Below, piece by piece: positions 17,856 to 26,195 of a stretch of DNA of 64,000 bases. Every line of letters begins with the position of its first letter. Positions within the stretch are counted from its first letter, which is position 1. The notes under the pieces are model-generated. The model was given only the letters and a program-made list of their open reading frames with translations, had not been told where the DNA came from and did no database searches. A program made the position numbers and the translations under genes. Origin of the DNA: Thiomicrorhabdus sediminis (GTDB taxonomy: Bacteria > Pseudomonadota > Gammaproteobacteria > Thiomicrospirales > Thiomicrospiraceae). Location of the stretch: positions 821,630 to 885,629 of the forward strand of contig NZ_CP040602.1 of assembly GCF_005885815.1 (NCBI RefSeq), written 5' to 3'.

Positions 17856-18533
17856 TTAAATATCGGCGTTAAACTCGACAGGAGTCTGAAGACAGTTTTG
17901 ATCGAGCCAAGCATGGTTATCCTTGAGGCTTAAGCGATCTTCAACAAACCACTGTACTACCTGAGGATAGGCGAGATGCTCCAGGCGATGTACTTTTTCG
18001 GCAAGACTGTCGGCGCTGTCATCGGCTCCGATTTCAAGCTTGGCCTGCAAAATCACCGGGCCGCCATCAAGTTCCGGGGTGACAAAATGAATACTTAAAC
18101 CATGTTCTTTGTCGCCGGCTTCAATCGCTCTGGTATGGGTGTTGAGTCCGGTATATTTAGGCAGTAATGATGGGTGGATATTCAACATTCTGCCCAGGTA
18201 ATGACGGGTAAAGTCCTGAGTCAGAATACGCATAAAACCAGCCAGTACAACCAAGTCAATTTGATGGCTGTCGATCAGTTTTTGCAGTTCTGCATCAAAG
18301 GCTTCACGGCTATCAAATTCGGTGTGGTCAATAACCTTTTGCTCGATATGGGCATCGGCGGCGCGTTTTAAACCGAACGCTTGCGGACGATTGCTGATAA
18401 CGATGGCTATCTCGTACAGTTCGGCATGCTGTTGCTGATGATCAATAATCGCTTGAAGATTAGAACCGTTACCGGAAATCAAAACGGCGATACGTTTTTT
18501 ACGATAGTCTGAAGAAGAGGATAATGTTGGCAT
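17856..18533 (-). CDS. purN: PurN, phosphoribosylglycinamide formyltransferase
   Basis: Transfers formyl from 10-formyl-THF to GAR in purine synthesis. A 225-residue, single-domain enzyme. Seen are the N-terminal SGNGSNLQAIIDHQQ, the isoleucine-to-leucine core VVLAGFMRILTQDF, the catalytic HPSLLPKYTGLNTH (Asn and His of the active site) and the Asp region FVTPELDGGPVILQA. The gene follows purM on the same strand with a gap of 68 bases that contains a hairpin. The usual gammaproteobacterial purMN pair is thus kept, with DUF3108 and dcd continuing the run. Confidence 0.96.
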   Translation of the reverse strand: MPTLSSSSDYRKKRIAVLISGNGSNLQAIIDHQQQHAELYEIAIVISNRPQAFGLKRAADAHIEQKVIDHTEFDSREAFDAELQKLIDSHQIDLVVLAGFMRILTQDFTRHYLGRMLNIHPSLLPKYTGLNTHTRAIEAGDKEHGLSIHFVTPELDGGPVILQAKLEIGADDSADSLAEKVHRLEHLAYPQVVQWFVEDRLSLKDNHAWLDQNCLQTPVEFNADI

Positions 18534-18561
18534 AGTAAAACTAATAAACGCTAAATTAAAT

Positions 18562-18594
18562 GTAAAAGGGCTTGCAGGTTATGGCCTGCAAGCC
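18562..18594 (-). terminator. hairpin/terminator between purM and purN
   Basis: Perfect 10-bp stem GGCTTGCAGG/CCTGCAAGCC with a 6-base loop. On the minus strand it is followed by CCTTTTACATTT, a modest T-run. It could end or attenuate transcripts from purM into purN. Confidence 0.6.
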
Positions 18595-18601
18595 TATCAA
18601 A

Positions 18602-19651
18602 TTAAGCTTGAACCAGTTTTACAGATGGTTTTTCTTGGTCAGACGATTCAATTTGACCAATGACTGATACCTGTTCACCAGCAGCCGTTAATAACTCGAT
18701 GGCTGTATCCTTGTCGGCTTCATCGACAACGATGACCATTCCGATACCGCAGTTTAGGGTACGGTGCATTTCTTCATATTCGACATTACCTTGCTCCTGT
18801 AGCCAGTCGAATACCGCAGGGCGCTGCCAGCTATTGGTATTGATGGTTGCCGAGGTATTGTTTGGCATAACGCGCGGCAGGTTTTCCAACAGGCCGCCGC
18901 CGGTAATGTGTGACAAGGCGTGAATATCGATTTGCTTCATCAGCTCTAGCAGCGGCTTGACATAGATTTTTGTCGGGGCCATCAGGGCGTCGATCAAAGG
19001 TTGTCCATCCATGTCCATATTTAAGTCGGCATTGCTGACTTCAAGGATTTTACGAATCAAAGAGTAACCGTTAGAGTGAGGTCCTGTTGAAGAAAGCCCC
19101 AGCATAATATCGCCGGCTTTGACTTTAGTCCCGTCAATCAAGTCAGACTTTTCCACAATTCCGACACAGAAACCGGCTAGGTCATAATCGCCTTGTGGAT
19201 ACATACCAGGCATTTCAGCTGTTTCACCACCAATCAATGCACAACCTGATTGCAGGCACCCCTCACCGATTCCTTTGACCACATCGGTAGCGACATTCAA
19301 GTCCAGTTTACCGGTTGCATAGTAATCTAGGAAAAACAGTGGCTCAGCACCCTGTACGATTAGGTCGTTAACACACATTGCCACCAAGTCGATACCTACC
19401 TGATCGTGTTTACCACTATCAATCGCTAAGCGTAACTTGGTTCCAACGCCGTCAGTACCCGAAACCAAAAGCGGGTTTTTGTATTTGCCCATATCCAATT
19501 CGAACAAGGCACCAAAACCACCCAGGGACGCAGGCACTTCAGGACGAGTTGTCGCTTTGGCAATAGGTTTGATGGCATCGACAAGGGCATTACCGGCATC
19601 GATATCAACGCCAGCATCTTTATAGCTAATAGATTGTGTATTGGTTGTCAT
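18602..19651 (-). CDS. purM: PurM, phosphoribosylformylglycinamidine cyclo-ligase
   Basis: AIR synthetase: closes FGAM to AIR with ATP, the fifth step of purine synthesis. The start at 19651 ([20 protein letters not shown]) gives 349 residues, as in other species; an upstream ATG at 19723 would add 24 residues unlike any PurM. Family marks are [85 protein letters not shown] and [13 protein letters not shown]. It is divergent from the DUF2066 gene, with a 223-base control region between. purN follows on the same strand. Confidence 0.97.
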   Translation of the reverse strand: MTTNTQSISYKDAGVDIDAGNALVDAIKPIAKATTRPEVPASLGGFGALFELDMGKYKNPLLVSGTDGVGTKLRLAIDSGKHDQVGIDLVAMCVNDLIVQGAEPLFFLDYYATGKLDLNVATDVVKGIGEGCLQSGCALIGGETAEMPGMYPQGDYDLAGFCVGIVEKSDLIDGTKVKAGDIMLGLSSTGPHSNGYSLIRKILEVSNADLNMDMDGQPLIDALMAPTKIYVKPLLELMKQIDIHALSHITGGGLLENLPRVMPNNTSATINTNSWQRPAVFDWLQEQGNVEYEEMHRTLNCGIGMVIVVDEADKDTAIELLTAAGEQVSVIGQIESSDQEKPSVKLVQA

Positions 19652-19874
19652 AATCTCTAAATTCTGTACAGGTTTAAGATAAGGGAGTCGGTCAGAGAGA
19701 ACTATCCATTTTGTAGAAAACACAAAATTTTTGATAGAGGTTCAACTTTAGGGTATGGTCTGACTCCGTTCAGGTTGAATGAAACCTTGAAAAAAGCTGA
19801 CCTTTTACGCAAAAGTCTACACTGACTTAAACAAAAAATATTATGATATTGTAACGAAATTTTAAGAGCCTTAT

Positions 19875-21005
19875 ATGAGAAGTTTTCAGCTATTCAGTGT
19901 AATTTTGTCATTCTTTCTGCTTGTACCCAGTTCACAAGCCAATTCTGCCGTGATTCCCACCGAATTTTTCACCGTTACTCTGCCTTATGGTGATAGTGTC
20001 GATACCGCGGCGAAAGTGCCTTTAGACGGCTATGCGCAGAAAGCCATGCCGGTTTTGCTGATGCGTTTGACCGGACGCAGTGAGTTGTTGGACTCCAAGC
20101 TAGGGCAAACCTACATTAATCAGGCTAAAAAATGGTTGGCGAGTTATTACATTAAGCCACGTCTAGAAGATGGTGTTGTGGTTGGGCAGAATATCGCATT
20201 ACGTTTTGATGCCAATCGCTTAAAACAGGCTTTTCAGCAGCAGCATATCAAGTTGCTGAGCGCGGCGCAACGTCCGCCAACTTTGGTGATGGGGGCGTTT
20301 ATCCAGCAAGGACGTCTACAAAAGTTAACCGAAGAAACCTTGCGTTATCGTATTGATGTCGATTTCAGGGATTATCCACAGGCTTTGAAACTGCCGATTA
20401 AGGTGCCGGATTCGGCCAACCATTGGATCTATCCAGTCGATGCCAGTAATAACTTGAGCAAGGTTCAAGAAGCGATGATTCGTGAGAGTCAGCAAAACCT
20501 GTTAAGTTTCAAGTTGCAAAGTAGCAATGGTCAATATCAATTGGACTGGCGTTTATTCGCCTTAAATGGCGATACCCTGAGTTCCGGGTCAAGCAAGGGA
20601 GCGGAAAGAAGCGTTCTTTATCAAATCATGTTTAATGATGCGATGCAGCAGTATGCCAAAATCACTGCGGTTGAAACCTTACAGAAAAACCATATCTGGT
20701 TGCAGGTCAATCAAATCGGTTTCGGAGAACAGCTCAAAATGCTGGAAAAAGACCTGTTGGCGCAACAGCCGTTAATCACTCATGTTATGTTAAAACAGGT
20801 GTCCGCAGGACAGCTGAATTTTGATATCGAGTATCAGGGTGAATACCAGTCGTTAATCAACTGGTTGCAAAGCTGGAGTAAAGTTGAAATCATCAATAGT
20901 GATCCGGCGGCGCAAAAAATCGAAGTGAACGCCAAGGTCGCCGCTTTTATTGAAGAGCCCGAAACCTCTCTGTCGATTGAACAAGACAGCGCCTCTCAGC
21001 AGTAG
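19875..21005 (+). CDS. DUF2066 exported protein
   Basis: A 376-residue protein with a signal peptide (LILSFFLLVPSSQANS type, cut near residue 24) and the DUF2066 pattern: an N-terminal TVTLPYGDSVDTAAKVPLDG, then ALPVLLMRLTGRSELL-like text (here AMPVLLMRLTGRSELLDSK) and YYIKPRLEDG. Function is unknown; the family is periplasmic in Gammaproteobacteria. DUF2066 genes commonly stand directly before hda, as here (49 bases), so they may be co-transcribed. The C-terminus ends in a polar, Ser/Gln-rich tail. An AT-rich region with several possible -10 boxes precedes it; I cannot choose one. Confidence 0.82.
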   Translation: MRSFQLFSVILSFFLLVPSSQANSAVIPTEFFTVTLPYGDSVDTAAKVPLDGYAQKAMPVLLMRLTGRSELLDSKLGQTYINQAKKWLASYYIKPRLEDGVVVGQNIALRFDANRLKQAFQQQHIKLLSAAQRPPTLVMGAFIQQGRLQKLTEETLRYRIDVDFRDYPQALKLPIKVPDSANHWIYPVDASNNLSKVQEAMIRESQQNLLSFKLQSSNGQYQLDWRLFALNGDTLSSGSSKGAERSVLYQIMFNDAMQQYAKITAVETLQKNHIWLQVNQIGFGEQLKMLEKDLLAQQPLITHVMLKQVSAGQLNFDIEYQGEYQSLINWLQSWSKVEIINSDPAAQKIEVNAKVAAFIEEPETSLSIEQDSASQQ

Positions 21006-21054
21006 TCGTAGGTTTATCAAATTCGCGTAAATTATCACGCTTTAAGGAAATTAC

Positions 21055-21762
21055 ATGTTTGTGCAGATGCCTTTAAAAATTGGACTTCGTTCGGAAGCCT
21101 GTTTCGCCACCTTTGTTACGGAGCAGGAGTCGGTAGCGTTTGCATTGAATAACCTGCAGAAAAGTCTTAAAAGCGGGGGCGGCTCCTTTTATATGTTCGG
21201 CAATAGCGGCGTGGGTAAAACCCATTTATTGCAAGCGGCTTGTCGATTCATTACCGAGCACGATAAAACCAGCGTCTATTTACCTCTGAGCGATGATTCC
21301 TTGCCACTGATTCCCGATGTGTTGATCGGCTTGGAGCAGACCCCGCTGGTTTGTTTGGACGATGTCGATACCATTATCGGTAACAGTAAATGGGAGTTGG
21401 CTTTGGCTAACCTATTGGTCAAATCAAGCGTGCAAGGCCATAGCGTGATCCTCTCTGGTAAAAAATCGATCAGTGAGTGGTCTATAGCCACTCAGGAATT
21501 GATGAAAGCCCTGATTAATGTGCTACCGATTGAGATTGCACCTTTGACCGATAAGGATGAATTAATCAGTGCTTTAACGCGCCATAGTTCAAGGTTGGGA
21601 TTCGAACTGACCAAAGAGGTGGGCAACTATTTGATCAAACAGTTCTCCAATGATTTGCAAGAGTTATTGGCTGTGCTGAAAATGCTTGAACAGGCCAGTC
21701 TGGTGGAAAAACACCGGCTGACCTTGCCATTTGTGAAAAAAATCCTCAACCAGAACGGCTGA
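21055..21762 (+). CDS. hda: Hda, DnaA regulatory inactivator (arginine finger replaced)
   Basis: AAA+ protein of the DnaA family that, bound to the sliding clamp, makes DnaA hydrolyse ATP and so prevents over-initiation. 235 residues, like E. coli Hda (233). An N-terminal clamp-binding motif is seen as QMPLKI (residues 4-9). Walker A is GNSGVGKTH (49-57), Walker B VCLDDVD (99-105). The C-terminal part, DKDELISAL through RLGFELTKEVG to TLPFVKKIL, aligns well with E. coli. In box VII, E. coli has DLASRL with the essential Arg153; here the ungapped counterpart is ELMKAL, so alanine (residue 152, bases 21508-21510) stands where the finger should be. Confidence 0.9.
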   Translation: MFVQMPLKIGLRSEACFATFVTEQESVAFALNNLQKSLKSGGGSFYMFGNSGVGKTHLLQAACRFITEHDKTSVYLPLSDDSLPLIPDVLIGLEQTPLVCLDDVDTIIGNSKWELALANLLVKSSVQGHSVILSGKKSISEWSIATQELMKALINVLPIEIAPLTDKDELISALTRHSSRLGFELTKEVGNYLIKQFSNDLQELLAVLKMLEQASLVEKHRLTLPFVKKILNQNG

Positions 21763-21865
21763 CAGAAAAACGCCGATTTTAGGTCTATAGCGAATAATCG
21801 AAAAAAATAAACAAACAATTAATAGCTGAAAGGCTTTGTGATTGATGAAAAGAAAGGGAAACGAA

Positions 21866-22381
21866 ATGACTAAGCAAACTACATCAGATGTCCTGTCGAA
21901 TTTACGAACACTTGTGTTGAGCGTTTTGTTGTTACTGGCTTTTGGAGCTCAGGCGGCGGATGAAGACATTAAATTTGTCGATTTACAAGGCAATGAAAGT
22001 ACTCTGGCCGACTATAAAGGTAAGTGGGTAATTGTTAATCTTTGGGCAACCTGGTGTCCGCCTTGTCTGGTTGAGATTCCTGATTTGGTGATGTTTCAGG
22101 AAGAGAACAAAGAGCGTGCTGTGGTGTTGGGCGTAAACTACGAAAACATCGAAGCCGATAAGGTAAAAACCTTCGCTGAATCACAAATGATCAATTACCC
22201 GGTTGTTAAGTTCCCGGGGCGCGTAGACGGCCGTACTTCTCCATTTGGCGATGTTCGCGGACTGCCAACTACCTATATGGTAACGCCTGAAGGTAAGGTT
22301 GTTGCCGCGCGTACCGGAATGGTCGATCAAAAAATGCTGGAAGATTTTATTAGTAAGTTTGCGCAAATGACGGCAAAATAG
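21866..22381 (+). CDS. exported TlpA/thioredoxin-like protein
   Basis: A 171-residue periplasmic thioredoxin-fold protein. The ATG at 21866 is chosen because AGGG lies 7 bases upstream; a TTG-started frame from 21842 would hide the site. The signal peptide ends in FGAQAAD. The redox motif is WCPPC (Cys64, Cys67) in IVNLWATWCPPCLVEIPDL, and the cis-proline region is GLPTTYMVTPEG. Insertions resemble TlpA/ResA reductases. It is first in a plus-strand cluster: 45 bases to a second thioredoxin-like gene, then a TolC-like gene and an adaptor gene. It may keep partner cysteines reduced in the envelope. Confidence 0.88.
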   Translation: MTKQTTSDVLSNLRTLVLSVLLLLAFGAQAADEDIKFVDLQGNESTLADYKGKWVIVNLWATWCPPCLVEIPDLVMFQEENKERAVVLGVNYENIEADKVKTFAESQMINYPVVKFPGRVDGRTSPFGDVRGLPTTYMVTPEGKVVAARTGMVDQKMLEDFISKFAQMTAK

Positions 22382-22426
22382 TAAAGGTCGATTAACTGAA
22401 AAACTTGAGTTCATTAGGAGTGATGA

Positions 22427-22966
22427 ATGAGTAAAAACCTAAATCCAATCAAAGCGATCAGTTTGAGTTGTTTGATGGCGCTAAGTGCTTTTCTGACGAC
22501 CAACACCATGGCGGCCGAAAGTTTCTTTATGGAAACTTTTGGTAACTACCAGGAAGAGTTGGAGGTTGCTAAAGAGGACGGTAAGAAAGGGGTTTTTGTT
22601 TTTTATCATATGGACGAATGTCCGTTTTGCCATCGTATGAAAACGACGATTATGACCGAACCGGATGTGATCAAGCTTTTCCGTGATAACTTTCTGACCC
22701 TGCAACATGATATTGAAGGCAGTAATGAGATTACCGACTTCGATGGTCAAGTCGCCACCGCCCAAGAATTGGCGGAAAAGAAATACCGCGTTCGCGCCAC
22801 ACCGGTCATGATGATTTTCGGTTTGGATGGCAAGCCTGTATTGCGTTATACCGGGCCAACGCGCACTAAAGAAGAGTTTAAATGGTTAGCCGAATATGTG
22901 ATTGATGGCAGTTATCAAACCATGTCATTCACCAAATACAAGCGCCAGCGTAAGCAAGCCAAATAA
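22427..22966 (+). CDS. exported thioredoxin-fold protein, SoxW-like
   Basis: A 179-residue periplasmic protein with a signal peptide (cut near TMAAES) and a CPFC redox centre (Cys65, Cys68) in FVFYHMDECPFCHRMKTTIM, followed by a conserved-looking TEPDVIKLFRDNFLTLQHDI and the cis-proline segment VRATPVMMIFGLDG. This is the thioredoxin_2/SoxW-like layout, in which the first helix is followed by an inserted region. The C-terminus is very basic (YKRQRKQAK). It follows the first thioredoxin-like gene and its stop overlaps a possible start of the TolC-like gene (TAATG). SoxW proteins serve thiosulfate oxidation in some species, but no sox gene is present here. Confidence 0.85.
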   Translation: MSKNLNPIKAISLSCLMALSAFLTTNTMAAESFFMETFGNYQEELEVAKEDGKKGVFVFYHMDECPFCHRMKTTIMTEPDVIKLFRDNFLTLQHDIEGSNEITDFDGQVATAQELAEKKYRVRATPVMMIFGLDGKPVLRYTGPTRTKEEFKWLAEYVIDGSYQTMSFTKYKRQRKQAK

Positions 22967-22992
22967 TGCCTTTAAAATCAAGAGAGTCACTG

Positions 22993-24384
22993 ATGCTAAA
23001 CGGTTTTCAACGCCCATCTCTAAAGACGACCATCTTATTGTGCGCCGGTTTATTTAATTCACCTCTGCTTTTGGCGCAAAACGCTAGCGCTCCGGCCGAA
23101 GGTGAGATAGTTCAGGCAGCACAGCAATCCGCTCCGGTTTCATTACCTGTTTCATTACCTAACCCCTTAAGTCTAGAGGCCTTATTAGCTGACTATGCTC
23201 AGCTTTCGCCAAATATCAGGGCGCAACAGGCGATGCTAGAGATTAGCGAAGCTAACGGAAGCCTCAATGAATCGGTTAACAATTGGCAATTGGCGCTACA
23301 AGGACGTCTGGGGTATCGCGAGTTTAAAGAGCGCAGTGAGCCCAATCATCGTTTGGTATTGCATGTCGGTAAGGTGTTCTATGATTTTGGTCGTTTTGCG
23401 GCACAGGCACAAAGTGATGCCCTGATTTTGTCGCAACGCCAGCTTGAGTTACAACAGGTTGAGAATCTGCAGAAGTTGCAAGTGATTAAAGCTTATTTCA
23501 ATGCGTTGTTATCCGATTTCCAATACCGCGTCGATAACGAGGCCATGGCCATCGAATATGTCGGTTTTGATAAGTTAAAAGAGCGTCATGCCATTGGTCA
23601 GGCCTCAGACGTCGACTTATTGGCCGGTGAGCAGCTTTATCAAAAAGCTTTGGTGAAACGTATGCAGTCGGAGCAGGCTCAGCTTAAAACCCGTGTCGAG
23701 TTGGCCAATACCATCGGTTTGCCGCAAGCGCGTCCGGATGAGCTGGTCTTTCCTAAACTTGACGCTTTCAAACAACGTCAGCTGGGCGATATGAGTCTAG
23801 CTGCTCTACAGCAACAGGTTTTAGAAAAGAATCCACAAATGCAAGCGTTGCAACAGGCCTACCAGGCTTTGCAGTTTGATTTGCAAAAGGCTCAAAACCT
23901 GGACTCGCCAACCTTGCGTGGCGATGCATGGGCGGGGCAGTTAGACAGTTATCCTCAGTTAAGAGAAGGCAGCTGGAAAGCACAGATCAGTATTGATGTG
24001 CCTTTGTATGATGGTGGTAATAGTCGTGCCGGGCAGAAGTTGATTCAGGCAAAAATGAATCAGATGCAAGCCAATATGCAACTGCTCGCTCAGCAACTGC
24101 GTGCCGAGGTTGCGGATGTTTATTTTCAAATCAAATTATTGGATGCGGAGCAGAAACAACATAAGTTATTTGGCGACTATGCCGATCTTTATCTCGATTT
24201 CAGTCGCGCTCTCTATGAAAACGAGTCGGCAACCGACTTAGGGGACTCTATGGTGCGTCTTTCAGAAGCTAATTACAATATGGTTGAATGGCAGTTCAAA
24301 CAGGCTCTTTTATGGCTTGAACTGGATTATTTAGCCGGTAAAGCTCCAAATTTAAATTCAGCCGAAGTGATTGCGGCTCAATAG
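22993..24384 (+). CDS. TolC-family outer-membrane factor
   Basis: An outer-membrane channel/tunnel protein of about 463 residues. The start at 22993 (MLNGFQRPSLK) has AGAGAG 6 bases upstream; an ATG at 22966, overlapping the previous stop, is the alternative. The signal peptide ends near LLLAQNAS. Two OEP repeats of long helices with heptad-like Gln/Ala/Leu content follow (about 60-250 and 270-455), including LSPNIRAQQAMLEISEAN, VGKVFYDFGRFAAQAQSDAL and the mirror segment VPLYDGGNSRAGQKLIQAKM. These YDFG/YDGG turns are typical of TolC halves. TolC members need an adaptor and an inner-membrane pump; an adaptor gene follows, but no pump gene is nearby. Confidence 0.88.
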   Translation: MLNGFQRPSLKTTILLCAGLFNSPLLLAQNASAPAEGEIVQAAQQSAPVSLPVSLPNPLSLEALLADYAQLSPNIRAQQAMLEISEANGSLNESVNNWQLALQGRLGYREFKERSEPNHRLVLHVGKVFYDFGRFAAQAQSDALILSQRQLELQQVENLQKLQVIKAYFNALLSDFQYRVDNEAMAIEYVGFDKLKERHAIGQASDVDLLAGEQLYQKALVKRMQSEQAQLKTRVELANTIGLPQARPDELVFPKLDAFKQRQLGDMSLAALQQQVLEKNPQMQALQQAYQALQFDLQKAQNLDSPTLRGDAWAGQLDSYPQLREGSWKAQISIDVPLYDGGNSRAGQKLIQAKMNQMQANMQLLAQQLRAEVADVYFQIKLLDAEQKQHKLFGDYADLYLDFSRALYENESATDLGDSMVRLSEANYNMVEWQFKQALLWLELDYLAGKAPNLNSAEVIAAQ

Positions 24385-24406
24385 TTGTATGGGTAAAGGA
24401 ACTGCT

Positions 24407-24943
24407 ATGCAAAACTCTTCACAGCAAAACACATTGAATTATAGGCTTTCTTTTTTGGCGCTATCGGCACTGTTGCTCAGCAGTGTTTGGCAAACCGCCA
24501 GTGCCAATAACACGGTACGCATCGGCGCATTGGTAAGTGGACAGGTAAGTAAACTTTACGTTGATAACGGCCAGCAAGTCAAAAAAGGCGACAAGCTTGT
24601 CGATATCGACGCGCAACGTTATCAGGCAAAAAAGGCTTTATTGCAATCGCAGCTGAAAGTGGCTCAACTGCAATTTGACGATGCGCAGATCGAATATGAT
24701 CAAGCGCTCGACCTGTATGACCGTACCGTGACTTCAAAACGTTCTTTCGATGCCGCCAAACTTCAATACGAATTAGCCAAGGCCGGCCTAGAAAAGGCTA
24801 AAGCGGAGTTACAGCACCATCTGGCTTGGCAGAAGTACGTTTATATCAAAGCGCCGATTGACGGCACTGTCACCAAGGTTTTTATTGCCCCGGGCACAAC
24901 GGTATTTAAAGAAAATGAACCGTTAATTGAGTTGAAACCGTAA
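24407..24943 (+). CDS. minimal HlyD/AcrA-type periplasmic adaptor
   Basis: Only 178 residues, against 350-400 for usual membrane-fusion proteins. The ATG at 24407 is chosen for AAAGGA 6 bases upstream. After a signal peptide (cut near TASANN) come the first lipoyl half (RIGALVSGQVSKLYVDNGQQ, VKKGDKLVDIDAQRY), a coiled alpha-hairpin (about 75-145) and the second lipoyl half (YIKAPIDGTVTKVFIAPGTT). The protein then stops, so the beta-barrel and membrane-proximal domains are absent. There is no frameshift: the frame closes cleanly after ELKP. It directly follows the TolC-like gene (22 bases), making a pump-less pair. It may work with a distant pump or bind the TolC-like protein alone. Confidence 0.85.
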   Translation: MQNSSQQNTLNYRLSFLALSALLLSSVWQTASANNTVRIGALVSGQVSKLYVDNGQQVKKGDKLVDIDAQRYQAKKALLQSQLKVAQLQFDDAQIEYDQALDLYDRTVTSKRSFDAAKLQYELAKAGLEKAKAELQHHLAWQKYVYIKAPIDGTVTKVFIAPGTTVFKENEPLIELKP

Positions 24944-25047
24944 ACTCGATTGCGAGGAGTGTTAGCGCTAATTTTTGATTTCGCTACAAATAGAGCTAAA
25001 ATAATTAAAGACTTTCAGTTTTTACAGGATAACCTTAAGGGACAAGC

Positions 25048-25317
25048 ATGTTAGCAACCCGCATCAAATATGCAATGAAATACTGGCGTTTGGCCATTCA
25101 TCTGCTATTTAAAACCAAGCATTTCGGTGTCAATAACCTATGGTGGGCGCAACAGCCTTCAGCTATCGGCTGGCATTGGTATCAGATTTTATGGGGGGTA
25201 TTGACCATCTTGCCTATCTTGCGCAATTACCAGTCTTTAAAGGTGCGCAGCTGCTTGGGTTGGTTACCGGAAGCGGATTGTCTGGCATTAGGTTTTAAAG
25301 GGAAAACGTCACCTTAA
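25048..25317 (+). CDS. small protein of unknown function
   Basis: An 89-residue frame, preceded at 6 bases by GGGACA, which is a fair ribosome binding site. It is rich in Trp (six) and aromatic residues: YWRLAIHLLFKTKHFGVNN, LWWAQQPSAIGWHWYQILWG, VLTILPILRNYQ. One short hydrophobic segment (about 47-60) could be an amphipathic or membrane helix, and the N-terminus is basic. I do not recognise it. It lies 27 bases before the PilZ gene, so the two may be co-transcribed. Confidence 0.6.
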   Translation: MLATRIKYAMKYWRLAIHLLFKTKHFGVNNLWWAQQPSAIGWHWYQILWGVLTILPILRNYQSLKVRSCLGWLPEADCLALGFKGKTSP

Positions 25318-25344
25318 TTCAGCGGCTGTAAAGGAGCAATAATA

Positions 25345-26175
25345 ATGATTCAAATGGATTTAGAACAACGCCAATCGGCACGTTTTTCACGCCCGTTTGA
25401 AGTCACTAATAATGAAGATATTGCCTTTTCAGATCCGTTCGAAGGTAATGATGTCAATCTTACCGGTTTGAGTTTTTGGGTTGATGATGCCGATTTCTTC
25501 TTGCCAGGTCAGATTGTCAGTTTGCGTATCAAAAACAGTGATTCTGAGGAAATCTATTGCCTCGAAGGGGTTGAGGTTGTCCATCAGCGTCAGGTAGATA
25601 ACCGCGTTCTTTGCGGTTGTCATATTACTCAGGTTACCAGCGATCAGCTACTTGCCCATCACCGTATTGTCATGACCGACCAAAACACCGCGTTGATTTC
25701 CATGCAAGCAACGGATTTAAGCGAATTTGATTTCCTTGAGGACGGTTCGCAAATGTCTTCTGATGAGGCCGATTACCAAGAAGCGAGTATGGCTTTGAAT
25801 CTGGCGGTATCACAGCTTAAATCTAGCCGTCATTGGGGCTCTGAGCTTTTAAAAGATATCGAGGATACATTGCATTGCGCACAGAATTCTATGGTGGATG
25901 CCAGTGAAATCGAGCGTTTGCTGCAGCAGTTTTCCCACTATTATCAACATATGAGCGATACCACTATCGCACTGGGAATGCTAGCCAAGCTGTTAGCCCA
26001 TACTCCGAATAATCCGGATGACAAGCAAGCCTGGCAACGTTTAATAGCGGATTTTGAATCACGTTTTTTAACCGAACAGCAACAAATTGCCTATGACTTC
26101 ATGCATCAAGGTATGAGTGCTGAAGAGGCCTTACAGCTGGCCGAACGTTATTTGAATGAATCTTTTCAGCAGTAA
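25345..26175 (+). CDS. PilZ-domain protein with long C-terminal extension
   Basis: A 276-residue cytoplasmic protein. Residues about 5-105 form a PilZ domain, the cyclic-di-GMP receptor fold: RQSARF supplies the RxxxR motif (Arg9, Arg13), and DVNLTG matches DxSxxG with Asn for Ser. Beta-strand text follows (SFWVDDADFFLPGQIVSLRI, DNRVLCGCHITQV). Residues about 115-276 are acidic and mostly helical, with no family I recognise; they contain a cluster of Gln and Leu (ERLLQQFSHYYQHM). It could be a c-di-GMP-sensing switch linked to the diguanylate cyclase at 1502-3247, but that is inference. It is convergent with rlmJ. Confidence 0.75.
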   Translation: MIQMDLEQRQSARFSRPFEVTNNEDIAFSDPFEGNDVNLTGLSFWVDDADFFLPGQIVSLRIKNSDSEEIYCLEGVEVVHQRQVDNRVLCGCHITQVTSDQLLAHHRIVMTDQNTALISMQATDLSEFDFLEDGSQMSSDEADYQEASMALNLAVSQLKSSRHWGSELLKDIEDTLHCAQNSMVDASEIERLLQQFSHYYQHMSDTTIALGMLAKLLAHTPNNPDDKQAWQRLIADFESRFLTEQQQIAYDFMHQGMSAEEALQLAERYLNESFQQ

Positions 26176-26195
26176 GTCTGCGCGATCATCTTAAA

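Noticed and set aside
18602-19723. Longer PurM start at 19723
   Set aside because: The 24 added residues look unlike any PurM, while the start at 19651 gives the family N-terminus with a GAGA site upstream.
19680-19800. Imperfect inverted repeat around GGAGTC between purM and the DUF2066 gene
   Set aside because: Only six to seven bases pair cleanly across about 75 bases, which is not more than chance. The PurR operator pattern is not seen.
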